Shown: positions 1-8,054, counted from the first letter of the stretch. The stretch: DNA of 21,453 nucleotides from Porticoccaceae bacterium (GCA_023229065.1 JALNZZ010000020.1:1-21453); one strand, 5' to 3'. The notes: generated by a model not told the origin, from the sequence alone. Made by a program: numbers and translations.

Positions 1-1720
1 AGTCCCGCACTTCCTGGGTGATCTTCATGGAGCAGAACTTGGGCCCGCACATGGAACAGAAATGAGCTACCTTGGCGCTCTCCTTGGGCAAAGTCTCATC
101 GTGAAACTCTCGAGCCGTGTCGGGATCGAGGGCGAGGTTGAACTGGTCCTCCCAGCGGAATTCAAACCGCGCCTGCGACAACAGATCATCCCGGTAGCGG
201 GCACCGGGATGACCTTTGGCCACATTGGCGGCGTGGGCGGCAATGGTATAGGCGATCAGGCCCTCTTTAACATCGTCGCGATTGGGCAACCCCAGGTGTT
301 CTTTGGGTGTGACGTAGCACAGCATGGCGCAGCCGAACCAGCCGATCATGGCGGCGCCAATGCCACTGGTGATGTGGTCGTAGCCCGGTGCAATATCGGT
401 GGTGAGTGGCCCGAGCGTGTAGAACGGGGCTTCGTGGCAGTACTCCAGCTGTTTGTCCATGTTTTCCTGAATCATGTGCATGGGCACGTGACCAGGACCC
501 TCGATCATGGTCTGCACATCGTGCTTCCAGGCGATCTGCGTCAGCTCACCGAGGGTCTTCAGCTCCGCGAATTGGGCTTCGTCATTGGCATCAGCGAGGG
601 AGCCGGGGCGCAGACCATCGCCGAGGGAAAAGCTGACATCGTAGGCTTTCATGATCTCGCAGATGTCTTCAAAGTGGGTGTAGAGAAAGCTTTCCCGGTG
701 GTGGGCGATGCACCACTTGGCCATGATGGAACCGCCCCGGGATACGATGCCGGTGAGGCGGTCGACGGTCATTGGCACGAAAGGCAGCCGCACCCCGGCA
801 TGGATGGTGAAATAGTCCACACCTTGTTCGGCCTGCTCTATGAGGGTGTCGCGGAAAACCTCCCAGGTCAGGTCTTCAGCGATGCCGCCGACTTTTTCCA
901 GCGCCTGGTAAATCGGCACTGTGCCAATGGGGACCGGGGAGTTGCGCAGGATATGGTCGCGGGTGCTGTGAATATTTTTGCCGGTGGAGAGATCCATTAC
1001 CGTGTCGGCTCCCCAGCGGATGGCCCATACCAGCTTGTCCACCTCCTCTTCGATGGATGATCCCAGGGCCGAGTTGCCGATATTGGCGTTCACCTTCACC
1101 AGGAAGTTACGGCCAATAATCATCGGCTCCAGCTCGGGGTGGTTGATGTTGGCGGGAATAATGGCCCGGCCTTCGGCTACCTCGCGGCGCACAAACTCGG
1201 GAGTGATAAGGTCGGGGATGCATGCGCCCATGGGGTTGCCGCGCAGGCGGCGGTTGCGTTCCGTATTCGCTGAGGTGGCTGCAAGAGCCGCTCGGCCCTG
1301 GTTTTCGCGCAGGGCGATGTATTCCATTTCGGGGGTGATGATGCCGCGTCGGGCATAGTGCATCTGGCTGACATTGCCGCCACCCAGGGCGCGCCGGGGC
1401 TGGCGTTGAAGTGCCGGGTTGAACAGGGGAGCGATGCCTTGCACACCGTCGTCAGAGGGTCTGACTTCGCGCCCGCGGTACAGTTCGCTGTCGCTGCGAG
1501 CTTCGATCCAGGCGGTGCGCAACTCAGGCAGGCCACGCCTCACGTCAATGTCGACGGTAGGATCAGTGTAGGGCCCAGAGGTGTCGTAGAGACAGGCTTT
1601 GTCACCATTGGTGAGGGCGATTTCGCGCATCGGTACGCGGATGTCGTCCAGCTGGGGGTGGGGCAGGTAGACCTTGCGGCTCGCGGGCAGCGGTTCGCGG
1701 GTGATGGTCTGTCGGGACAT
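1..1720 (-). CDS. thiC: Phosphomethylpyrimidine synthase ThiC (3' end cut by window)
   Basis: ThiC is the radical-SAM enzyme that rearranges aminoimidazole ribotide into hydroxymethylpyrimidine phosphate for thiamine synthesis in the cytoplasm. Translating the minus strand from the ATG at 1720-1718 gives 573 residues with no stop before the window edge. Recognisable ThiC stretches include GNPMGACIPDLITPEFVR, IEGPGHVPMHMIQENM and GPLTTDIAPGYDHITSGIG. Near the visible C-terminus is CSMCGPKFC, the family's unusual CX2CX4C cluster motif, with Cys555, Cys558 and Cys563. The E. coli protein has 631 residues, so roughly 50 are missing to the left. The start is supported by AAGGAG at 1733-1728, seven bases before the ATG. 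A TPP riboswitch precedes the gene, so feedback repression by thiamine pyrophosphate is expected. Confidence 0.98.
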   Translation of the reverse strand, partial: MSRQTITREPLPASRKVYLPHPQLDDIRVPMREIALTNGDKACLYDTSGPYTDPTVDIDVRRGLPELRTAWIEARSDSELYRGREVRPSDDGVQGIAPLFNPALQRQPRRALGGGNVSQMHYARRGIITPEMEYIALRENQGRAALAATSANTERNRRLRGNPMGACIPDLITPEFVRREVAEGRAIIPANINHPELEPMIIGRNFLVKVNANIGNSALGSSIEEEVDKLVWAIRWGADTVMDLSTGKNIHSTRDHILRNSPVPIGTVPIYQALEKVGGIAEDLTWEVFRDTLIEQAEQGVDYFTIHAGVRLPFVPMTVDRLTGIVSRGGSIMAKWCIAHHRESFLYTHFEDICEIMKAYDVSFSLGDGLRPGSLADANDEAQFAELKTLGELTQIAWKHDVQTMIEGPGHVPMHMIQENMDKQLEYCHEAPFYTLGPLTTDIAPGYDHITSGIGAAMIGWFGCAMLCYVTPKEHLGLPNRDDVKEGLIAYTIAAHAANVAKGHPGARYRDDLLSQARFEFRWEDQFNLALDPDTAREFHDETLPKESAKVAHFCSMCGPKFCSMKITQEVRD

Positions 1721-1807
1721 ACTTCAACTCCTTGTGGCCAAGTTGGGGGGTTGTCCCGACCAGCAAAGAGTAGAGAAATAAAGAGAAACACACAGGCAGG
1801 TGTCTGG

Positions 1808-1906
1808 CTCTTCCCTACGCCGATACTAGTCGGATCAGGTTCAGCGGGTCTGCCTTGCGGCATCTCAGCCCGGTGTTCCAGTTGGAACAGGGGGGCGCCC
1901 CGAGAG
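1808..1906 (-). promoter_or_regulatory. TPP riboswitch (THI element) in the thiC leader
   Basis: The minus strand carries the conserved THI-box pieces in order: CGGGG, a P3 hairpin (UGUUCC, loop AACU, GGAACA), the invariant CUGAGA, an accessory hairpin UGCC-GCAA-GGCA, then ACCCGCUGAACCUGAUCC and GGCGUAGGGAAG. P1 can close between CUCU and AGAG at the two ends. About 87 nt separate the aptamer from the thiC ATG. No hairpin followed by a U-run lies there, so control at translation start is more likely than termination. An anti-Shine-Dalgarno segment is visible (see findings). Outer ends are approximate. Confidence 0.96.
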
Positions 1907-1914
1907 TTGTGTTC

Positions 1915-1944
1915 ATTCTAGGCAGGGATGGTGTGGGAATGCAA
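1915..1944 (-). promoter_or_regulatory. Probable sigma-70 promoter of thiC
   Basis: On the minus strand TAGAAT (1920-1915, five of six consensus bases) lies 18 bp downstream of TTGCAT (1944-1939, only the TTG conserved). The predicted start, near 1908-1909, falls just before the first strand of the TPP aptamer, as expected for a riboswitch leader. The -35 is weak, so this is a positional prediction. Confidence 0.5.
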
Positions 1945-1997
1945 CCGGCTGTGTTTTGAGGGTTGGTTGGGATAGATGTTTTAGTACTTTGTCGTCC

Positions 1998-2112
1998 GGT
2001 CTTGGGGTGGGGGAAAGGCTTTCAAGACACGCCGTGAATCCATCCATGGAGGCTCGCCATCGGCTGTCCCTGCCGATGACGGTCTTGAAAGCCTTTCCCC
2101 CACCCCAAGACC
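1998..2112 (-). repeat. Structured inverted-repeat element A (31-bp perfect arms)
   Basis: The arms at 1998-2028 and 2082-2112 are exact reverse complements over 31 bp and enclose a 53-nt core. Read on the minus strand the core is CGTC, a hairpin ATCGGC/GCCGAT with loop AGGGACA, then CGAGCC, a small hairpin TCC-ATGGAT-GGA, and ATTCACGGCGT. The inner arm end is TTCAAGAC. Element B has the same layout in the opposite orientation. It may be an intergenic dispersed repeat. I recall similar ACGCCGTGAAT-CCATCC-type palindromes between genes of marine gammaproteobacteria but know no established function. Confidence 0.85.
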
Positions 2113-2181
2113 TACTTACCTGCCAACTGATGGAGTCCGTTCCTGATATAAAAAGATTCTTGCCGAGTATCTGCGGTGTGA

Positions 2182-2293
2182 GGCTCTGTCCGGGAGCAGC
2201 GGGTTCGAGACCGTCAGCGCCAGGGACGGCGCTGAACGAGCTACAGGGAAGTATTTACAGCGTGTCTCGAACCCGCTGCTCCCGGACAGAGCC
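2182..2293 (+). repeat. Structured inverted-repeat element B (30-bp perfect arms)
   Basis: The arms at 2182-2211 and 2264-2293 are exact reverse complements over 30 bp around a 52-nt core. The core reads CGTC, hairpin AGCGCC/GGCGCT with loop AGGGAC, CGAGC, small hairpin TAC-AGGGAA-GTA, then TTTACAGCGT. It aligns with the core of element A: the CGTC, AGGGAC, CGAGC and GCGT blocks are shared while stem bases differ but still pair. The inner arm end TTCGAGAC also matches TTCAAGAC of A. The element lies 128 bp before the chosen ygfB start. Confidence 0.85.
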
Positions 2294-2421
2294 GGTGTAC
2301 GAAGCACCGCTCTCCAGGCTCTGTTCACCAACATGGTGGGGTTCCACCCTGCAGTCTCAGGCTTTGATGATCTTCCTACCCCCCGGGTGGTAGTATGGGC
2401 GCTTTGCTACAGGTGACTGCC

Positions 2422-2994
2422 ATGACATTCGACGAACTCACCAAATTGTTGGCGGTGGAGGATTTCGAGGAGTCCGCTGCCGAGCTGCACGGTCTCTTGT
2501 GCGGCCGCCTGGCTGGCGGTGAACGCCTTGCCGGGGGCAGTATTCGCACGGCGCTGGTACAGAGCCTGGTGAGCGATGAGGAGCTGATCGATAATGCCCT
2601 GGCGGAACTCACCAGCCTCTACCAGCTGACCCTCGCAGCCCTTCGCGACAGCGACTACGCCTTTTCTCCCTTGCTGCCCGACGACGAGGCGCCTCTTGTG
2701 GAGCGAGTGTCCGCCTTGTCTGAGTGGACCCAGGGCTTTCTCGATGGCCTTGTTGATGCAGGCCTGGCTGGGGACTCCCCTTTGTCGGAAGACGCCACCC
2801 AGGCGCTCGGTGATTTGGTGGCCATTTCCCAAGCAGACTTCGACGGCGAGGGCGACAACAGCGATGAGGTGGATTTTGCCGAACTGGCGGAATTTGTCCG
2901 GGTGACAGCCATCATGATTTTTGCCGAGCTGGCGGCGCCGGAAGATCTCGCCATGCCGTCACCCACGGTGCCCGGCTCCACCACCCTGCATTGA
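2422..2994 (+). CDS. ygfB: UPF0149 family protein YgfB
   Basis: This 190-residue acidic protein matches the YgfB/UPF0149 family in length (E. coli about 192) and content. Landmarks are SAAELHGLLCGRLAGG near the N-terminus, the central WTQGFLDGL, and an acidic region before VDFAELAEFVRVTAIMIFAEL. The ATG at 2422 is preferred over the in-frame ATG at 2395 because AGGTGA sits at 2411-2416 and the product then begins MTFDEL, as expected for the family. The gene precedes pepP and ubiH, the usual gammaproteobacterial order. The biochemical role is unsettled; in Pseudomonas aeruginosa YgfB dampens AlpA-dependent expression of an amidase gene linked to beta-lactam tolerance. Confidence 0.93.
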   Translation: MTFDELTKLLAVEDFEESAAELHGLLCGRLAGGERLAGGSIRTALVQSLVSDEELIDNALAELTSLYQLTLAALRDSDYAFSPLLPDDEAPLVERVSALSEWTQGFLDGLVDAGLAGDSPLSEDATQALGDLVAISQADFDGEGDNSDEVDFAELAEFVRVTAIMIFAELAAPEDLAMPSPTVPGSTTLH

Positions 2995-3026
2995 ATTTTT
3001 CCTTTGTCGAGTAGTGATGACACAGC

Positions 3027-4346
3027 ATGAGCAACCTGATTAAACCCAATGAGTTTGCCCGCCGCCGCCGCGATCTGATGTCGCTGATGGTTCCCAATAG
3101 CATCGCCATCATCGCTGCGGCGCCGGAGCGCATACGCAGCAACGACACCGAGTATCGTTACCGTCAAAACAGCGATTTTTACTACCTTACCGGTTTTAAC
3201 GAGCCGGAAGCGGTGCTGGCACTGATCCCCGGCCGTCGCCAGGGCCAGTTCATCCTGTTTTGCCGCGATCGCGACCCCGCCCGCGAAATCTGGGATGGCT
3301 ATCGCGCCGGGCCGCAAGGGGTGGTGGATCACTACGGTGCTGATGATGCTTTCCCAATAGGGGATATCGACGAGATTCTGCCAGGCCTGATCGAGGGTCG
3401 TGAGCGAGTCTACTATTGTGTGGGCAAAGAACCCGATTTTGATCGCCAGTTGATGGAGTGGGTCAATACCATTCGCGCTCGGGCGCGGGCCGGGGCCATT
3501 CCGCCGGCGGAGTTTGTCGATCTCGACCACCTGGTGCACGAAATGCGCCTGTTCAAGAGTGCCGCCGAGCTGAAGGTGATGGCTCGCTCCGGCAAGATCG
3601 CCGCTCGCGCTCACTGCCGGGCGATGGAGGTGTGCAAGCCAGGTCTGTTCGAGTATCAGCTGCAAGCGGAGATTGAGCACGAGTTCGCCATGGCGGGCGC
3701 CGAGTTTCCCGCCTACAGCTCCATCGTCGGCGGTGGTGCCAACGGCTGCATCCTGCACTACATCGAAAACCGGGCGGTGTTGAACGATGGCGACCTGGTA
3801 CTGATCGACGCCGGGTGTGAATATCAGGGCTATGCTTCCGATATTACCCGCACCTTTCCCGTCAATGGCCGCTTTTCTCCCGAGCAAAAGGTGCTCTACA
3901 ACATTGTGCTGGAGGCCCAGTATGCCGCTATCGACGCCGTGCGCGCGGGCAATCACTGGAATGAGCCCCACGACGCTACAGTACAGGTAATTACTGAAGG
4001 GTTGGTAGACGCCGGCCTGCTTAAAGGCAAGGTGGCAGATTTGATCGAAGCAGGCGCCTATCGCGACTTTTACATGCACCGCGCTGGCCATTGGCTGGGC
4101 ATGGACGTTCACGATGCCGGCGACTACAAGGTGGATCACCAGTGGCGACTGCTGGAGCCCGGCATGGTAATGACGGTCGAGCCGGGGCTGTATGTCGCGC
4201 CGGACAATGCCAACGTGGCGGAAAAGTGGCGCGGTATCGGCATCCGTATCGAGGATAACGTCGCCATTACCAACAGGGGGACCGAAATCCTCACCAGTGA
4301 GGTACCCAAATCCATCGACGATATCCAGGCGTTGATGGCCAGTTGA
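3027..4346 (+). CDS. pepP: Xaa-Pro aminopeptidase P
   Basis: PepP removes N-terminal residues that precede proline, using two manganese ions, in the cytoplasm. The 439-residue length matches E. coli PepP (441). The N-terminal creatinase-like domain (about 1-170) is followed by the pita-bread catalytic domain. All five metal ligands can be placed: Asp261 in LIDAG, Asp272 in SDITRTFP, His355 in HRAGHWLGMD, Glu385 in TVEPGLY and Glu409 in GIRIEDN. His244 of LHYIEN is also kept. The gene starts 32 bp after ygfB and ends 19 bp before ubiH, so one transcript is likely. No strong ribosome-binding site is visible. Confidence 0.97.
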   Translation: MSNLIKPNEFARRRRDLMSLMVPNSIAIIAAAPERIRSNDTEYRYRQNSDFYYLTGFNEPEAVLALIPGRRQGQFILFCRDRDPAREIWDGYRAGPQGVVDHYGADDAFPIGDIDEILPGLIEGRERVYYCVGKEPDFDRQLMEWVNTIRARARAGAIPPAEFVDLDHLVHEMRLFKSAAELKVMARSGKIAARAHCRAMEVCKPGLFEYQLQAEIEHEFAMAGAEFPAYSSIVGGGANGCILHYIENRAVLNDGDLVLIDAGCEYQGYASDITRTFPVNGRFSPEQKVLYNIVLEAQYAAIDAVRAGNHWNEPHDATVQVITEGLVDAGLLKGKVADLIEAGAYRDFYMHRAGHWLGMDVHDAGDYKVDHQWRLLEPGMVMTVEPGLYVAPDNANVAEKWRGIGIRIEDNVAITNRGTEILTSEVPKSIDDIQALMAS

Positions 4347-4365
4347 AACTACAGATAAGAGCGCT

Positions 4366-5631
4366 ATGACACTGGACCCTGCAACTCTGCCCGAGCGTAC
4401 CGATGTTGCCATTATTGGTGGCGGCATGGTAGGGCTGAGCCTGGCGTTGCTGCTGGCCCGCAGCTGCCCTGAGCTGAGTGTGGTGGTGATTGAGGCGCAT
4501 GCCTTTTCCCTTGCCGGCGATCTTGAGCAGCCCAGTTTTGACGCGCGTTGCACGGCGGTTTCCGAGAGTAGCCGTGCGGTGTTCGAGCATATCGGTGTAT
4601 GGGCGCGGCTGGCTTCACTGGTTGCTCCCATCACCACTGTCCATGTCTCGGATCGAGGCAAGCCGGGGATCACGCGCCTGGAGGCCGCCGAACAAGGGTT
4701 GGAGGGACTCGGTTTCGTCGTAGAGAACCGAGTGCTCGGTCAGGTGCTGATGGCGGCTGTCAGCAACTGTCCTGCTATCCGCATAGTCGCCCCCTTGCGA
4801 GTGGAGCGGTTGGTTCCCGATGCCAAAGGGATGGTGATTGAGAGCGGCGACCAGCGCTGCCTGGCGAGCCTGGCGGTGGTGGCGGAAGGAGCCGGTTCGA
4901 CTACCCTGGAGCAACTGGGCATTCATACCCGGGTTACCGATTATGGCCAGTCGGCACTGATTGCCAATATCGGTCTGGAGCGCCCCCACGCTGGCGTGGC
5001 CTACGAGCGTTTTACCGACCAGGGCCCCTTGGCACTGTTGCCTCTGCCCGATGCGGGCGGCGAGCATCGAGCGGCACTGGTGTGGACCCTGCCGCCGACC
5101 CAGGCTCAGGAGCTGGCCAGTGCGCCGGAGGAAGTGTTTCTCGCCGCCTTGCAGGAGCGCTTCGGTTATCGTGCCGGCACTTTCGTACGCCGTGGCCAGT
5201 GTTCCACTTACTCTCTCCGCTTGTCTGTGGCCGAGGAGCAGGTACGTCGCTATCTGGCGGTGGTGGGCAATGCCGCCCACTTTTTGCACCCCGTGGCGGG
5301 GCAGGGTTTCAACCTGGCCCTGCGGGACGTGGCGCGGCTGGTGGAGGCTGTGGTTGCTGGATGGCGGCGCGACCTTGCGCCAGGTGATTTGGCAGTGCTA
5401 GAGGATTATCTGTCTGGTCAGGAGGGTGACCAGTGGCAGACGATCCTGTTTAGTGACAGTTTACCGAGGACTTTCGCCACAGGTGGTGCTTTGCCTGCTC
5501 TGCGCAGCATTGGCCTGATCACTCTCGATCTGGTGCCAGCGCTGAGAACCGAGTTCGCCCGCTTTGGAGCGGGTCTCGCCGTCCGTGCCGCGCGACTGCC
5601 GCGCTTTGCTGGTGAAGGAGCTCTGCCATGA
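4366..5631 (+). CDS. ubiH: 2-octaprenyl-6-methoxyphenol hydroxylase UbiH
   Basis: This FAD-dependent aromatic monooxygenase is expected to hydroxylate C1 of the ubiquinone ring. The 421-residue protein opens with the Rossmann fingerprint IIGGGMVGLSLALLLA (GGGMVG at 18-23). It has AEG at 173-175 where most relatives have a DG motif, and GNAAHFLHPVAGQGFNL at 301-317. Asn302 instead of Asp in this second FAD motif is, to my knowledge, also seen in E. coli UbiH and helps tell it from UbiI. It follows pepP closely and its stop overlaps the ubiI start in ATGA. It is longer than E. coli UbiH (392), mainly at the C-terminus. Confidence 0.94.
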   Translation: MTLDPATLPERTDVAIIGGGMVGLSLALLLARSCPELSVVVIEAHAFSLAGDLEQPSFDARCTAVSESSRAVFEHIGVWARLASLVAPITTVHVSDRGKPGITRLEAAEQGLEGLGFVVENRVLGQVLMAAVSNCPAIRIVAPLRVERLVPDAKGMVIESGDQRCLASLAVVAEGAGSTTLEQLGIHTRVTDYGQSALIANIGLERPHAGVAYERFTDQGPLALLPLPDAGGEHRAALVWTLPPTQAQELASAPEEVFLAALQERFGYRAGTFVRRGQCSTYSLRLSVAEEQVRRYLAVVGNAAHFLHPVAGQGFNLALRDVARLVEAVVAGWRRDLAPGDLAVLEDYLSGQEGDQWQTILFSDSLPRTFATGGALPALRSIGLITLDLVPALRTEFARFGAGLAVRAARLPRFAGEGALP

Positions 5632-6842
5632 ACGCCCCTGATCGCGTCGACGTCCTGATCGCTGGTGGTGGCTTGGTGGGGGCTGCGCTGGCAGTTTTTC
5701 TGGGTCAGCACCCCGCTTTTCGGGCGCTGGATATCGCTGTGGTAGAGGCCCGCCCCTTCAGTGATAACTTTGGGGGCGCACAGTTCGACCCCCGAGTGGT
5801 GGCTATCGCCGAGTCTGCTCGGGCGCGGCTGGCGGAGGCTGGCGTGTGGAGCGATGCGCTGGCTGCCCGTGCCTGCCCCTATTATCGTATGGAAGTGCGG
5901 GACAGCGCTGGCACCGGTGCCATCCACTTCGATTGCACCGAAATCCACCGGCCGGATTTGGGACATATCGTGGAGAATTCGGCTCTGCTGGGGCCCCTGC
6001 ACAAGACCATCGAGTCGATGGACAATGTCCGCTTTATCTACAGTGCCATCGCCGATGTTCGGCGTCTTGACGGTGGTGACAGCTTGCTGCTCTCCCTGGC
6101 GGATGGCAGCGAACTGACCGCGCCCCTGGTAATTGCCGCCGATGGGGGCAACTCGCTAGTTCGCGAGCGCTGTGATTTTGAGCTGCGTGCCTGGGATTAC
6201 GGCCACAGTGCCATTGTCGCCACTGTGAGTGGGGAGCTCGACCACAATTTTGTCGCCCGCCAGTGGTTTACAGATTACGGCCCGCTGGCTTTCCTGCCGT
6301 TGCGCACCGCTGAGGGCGACTGCCGTTTTGTGTCTATTGTCTGGTCATTGAACCACGAAGAGGCGGAGCGGTTGATGGCCTGTGACGAGGAAGCTTTTTG
6401 CCGCGAGCTGACACAGGCGGGAGAATACAGCTTGGGGTCGATCGTATCGATATCGCGGCGCTTCCTTCTGCCGCTGCGCCAGCGCCATGCAGTGAACTAT
6501 GTGCAGCCCGGTGTCGCTTTGGTGGGGGATGCGGCCCACACCATTCACCCCCTGGCGGGGCAGGGGGTGAATCTTGGCTTTGCCGATGCGTCGGTATTGG
6601 CGGAAGAGCTGGGGCGTGCTCTGGAACGCGGCCTGCCCTTGGGCCACCTGTCGGCTCTGGAGCGCTATCAGCGCCGCCGCAAGCCAGCCAATCTGGCGAT
6701 GATGGCAGCCATGGAGGGCTTCAAGCGCCTGTTTGATGCTGGTCCGCCCGTAGTGCGACTGCTGCGCAATGACGGTATGAACTTGCTCGATCGCCTGGGG
6801 CCGATGAAGAACCGGCTGATCCGTCAGGCCATGGGGCTCTGA
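5628..6842 (+). CDS. ubiI: 2-octaprenylphenol C5 hydroxylase UbiI (VisC)
   Basis: This 404-residue flavoprotein is a paralogue of its upstream neighbour. It has GGGLVG at 13-18, the canonical ADG at 171-173 and GDAAHTIHPLAGQGVNLG at 300-317, the typical UbiI/VisC form of the FAD motif. The expected reaction is C5 hydroxylation of the ubiquinone ring. The start codon overlaps the ubiH stop by four bases, and AAGGAG lies eight bases before it, so translational coupling is likely. Assignment of UbiH and UbiI to their ring positions rests on gene order and motif type; the family (UbiH/UbiF/UbiI) is certain. Confidence 0.93.
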   Translation: MNAPDRVDVLIAGGGLVGAALAVFLGQHPAFRALDIAVVEARPFSDNFGGAQFDPRVVAIAESARARLAEAGVWSDALAARACPYYRMEVRDSAGTGAIHFDCTEIHRPDLGHIVENSALLGPLHKTIESMDNVRFIYSAIADVRRLDGGDSLLLSLADGSELTAPLVIAADGGNSLVRERCDFELRAWDYGHSAIVATVSGELDHNFVARQWFTDYGPLAFLPLRTAEGDCRFVSIVWSLNHEEAERLMACDEEAFCRELTQAGEYSLGSIVSISRRFLLPLRQRHAVNYVQPGVALVGDAAHTIHPLAGQGVNLGFADASVLAEELGRALERGLPLGHLSALERYQRRRKPANLAMMAAMEGFKRLFDAGPPVVRLLRNDGMNLLDRLGPMKNRLIRQAMGL

Positions 6843-6941
6843 CAGGGCTATTCCCATCTTTGGCACGGGGGCTTTCGGCTCCGGCGGCTGGGGAGTAGAA
6901 TCCGGCCTTTCTTATCTTTTACCGCTTTTTTGAGAGCTACC

Positions 6942-8054
6942 ATGGGATACCGCACCCCCCTCTACGACTACCACCTCTCCCTCGGCGCTAAAATCGTCGA
7001 TTTTGGCGGTTGGGACATGCCTCTTCACTATGGGTCGCAGATCGACGAGCACCACCGGGTACGTCAGCATGCCGGGGTGTTTGATGTCAGCCATATGGGG
7101 ATTGTGGATGTGAGCGGCGCCGGTGCCCGCGCCTTTCTGCGTCACTTGCTGGCTAACGACGTGGACAGGCTCAAGGAGCCTGGCAAAGCGCTGTATTCGG
7201 CCTTGCTCAATCCTCAGGGTGGGGTTATCGACGACCTTATTGTTTATCTGCTTGAGGATGGTAGTTATCGGCTGGTGGTCAACGCTGGCAACAGAGAGAA
7301 GGACCTGGCCTGGATGGCCGCCCGGGCCGAAGATTTCGCCACTACAAATCTCGAAGTAACCATCGCCCTCCGCGCCGATCTCGGCATTCTCGCTGTGCAG
7401 GGCCCTGAGGCCATTGCTCTGTGCCGGCAGGTAGTGCCAGAGGCCGCCGTTGCCATTGAGGGGCTCAAACCTTTTTCTGGCACAGCTGTGGGCGAGCGCT
7501 TTATCGCTCGCACCGGTTATACCGGCGAGGATGGTCTGGAGCTGATGGTGCCCAACGACCAGTTGCCCGCTCTCTGGGATGCACTGTTGGCAGCTGGGGT
7601 CAGCCCCATTGGGCTGGGTGCCCGCGACACCTTGCGCCTGGAGGCTGGAATGAATCTTTACGGCAATGATATGGACGAAAACACCTCGCCGCTGGAAGCC
7701 AATCTCGGCTGGACCATCGCCTGGGAGCCTGTGGAGCGTGACTTTATTGGTCGCCAAGCTCTCGAGCAGCAGCGCGCAGAGGGAGTGCCTACCAAGCTGG
7801 TAGGCCTGGTAATGACCGAGCGCGGCGTGTTGCGCAGTCACCAGATGGTAACCAGTGACGGTGCCGCTAACAGCGGTGAAATTACTAGCGGCACTTTTTC
7901 GCCAACTCTCGGCCACGCCATTGCGCTAGCCCGGGTGCCAGTAGCGTTTGGCGCTACGGCACAAGTGGAGATTCGCGGCAAGACTGTACCGGTTAAATTG
8001 GTAAAACCCTCTTTCGTCCGCCGCGGGCAGGCAGTTGTGCAGCCGCTGGACTAG
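6942..8054 (+). CDS. gcvT: Glycine cleavage system T-protein (aminomethyltransferase)
   Basis: GcvT moves the methylene group from aminomethyl-lipoyl-GcvH to tetrahydrofolate and releases ammonia. The protein begins MGYRTPLYDYH and continues VDFGGWDMPLHYGSQIDEH and FDVSHMGIVDV, the family N-terminus. GGVIDDLIVY holds the conserved Asp97-Asp98 pair, followed by NAGNREKDLAWM. The C-terminal barrel includes TGYTGEDGLEL, LGARDTLRLEAGM and FIGRQAL. The ATG at 6942 is chosen over an upstream in-frame TTG at 6930 because homologues start there. The length is 370 residues. A 99-bp gap separates it from ubiI; I see no glycine riboswitch there. A TAGAAT at about 6895-6900 might be a -10 but lacks a good -35. 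Confidence 0.97.
   Translation: MGYRTPLYDYHLSLGAKIVDFGGWDMPLHYGSQIDEHHRVRQHAGVFDVSHMGIVDVSGAGARAFLRHLLANDVDRLKEPGKALYSALLNPQGGVIDDLIVYLLEDGSYRLVVNAGNREKDLAWMAARAEDFATTNLEVTIALRADLGILAVQGPEAIALCRQVVPEAAVAIEGLKPFSGTAVGERFIARTGYTGEDGLELMVPNDQLPALWDALLAAGVSPIGLGARDTLRLEAGMNLYGNDMDENTSPLEANLGWTIAWEPVERDFIGRQALEQQRAEGVPTKLVGLVMTERGVLRSHQMVTSDGAANSGEITSGTFSPTLGHAIALARVPVAFGATAQVEIRGKTVPVKLVKPSFVRRGQAVVQPLD

Larger units (their letters stand above)
1945..2421. other. Gene-free divergent spacer between thiC and ygfB
   Basis: This stretch separates the thiC promoter from ygfB and shows no credible gene. It holds two long inverted-repeat elements (1998-2112 and 2182-2293) with a 69-bp spacer between them. 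Near ygfB there are small hairpins: GGTGG-GGTT-CCACC around 2335-2348 and CTACC/GGTAG at 2376-2393. No convincing -10/-35 pair for the ygfB operon was found. The open frame across 1956-2393 simply runs through the inverted repeats and is not counted as a gene. Confidence 0.7.

Noticed and set aside
62..1060. A 332-residue plus-strand open frame
   Set aside because: Antisense of thiC, whose minus-strand translation is unmistakable.
2113..2181. 6S RNA (ssrS), often near zapA-ygfB in gammaproteobacteria
   Set aside because: The spacer is too short and shows no 6S-like long interrupted helix; zapA is not here either.
1956..2393. A 145-residue frame across the thiC-ygfB spacer
   Set aside because: It reads through both inverted-repeat elements and has no family features or ribosome-binding site.
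2655..4673. A 672-residue open frame on the minus strand opposite pepP and ubiH
   Set aside because: It lies wholly opposite well-conserved genes, its translation matches no family I recognise, and GC-rich codon bias commonly opens the antisense frame.
6843..6941. A glycine riboswitch before gcvT
   Set aside because: Only 99 bp are available and none of the aptamer motifs are present.
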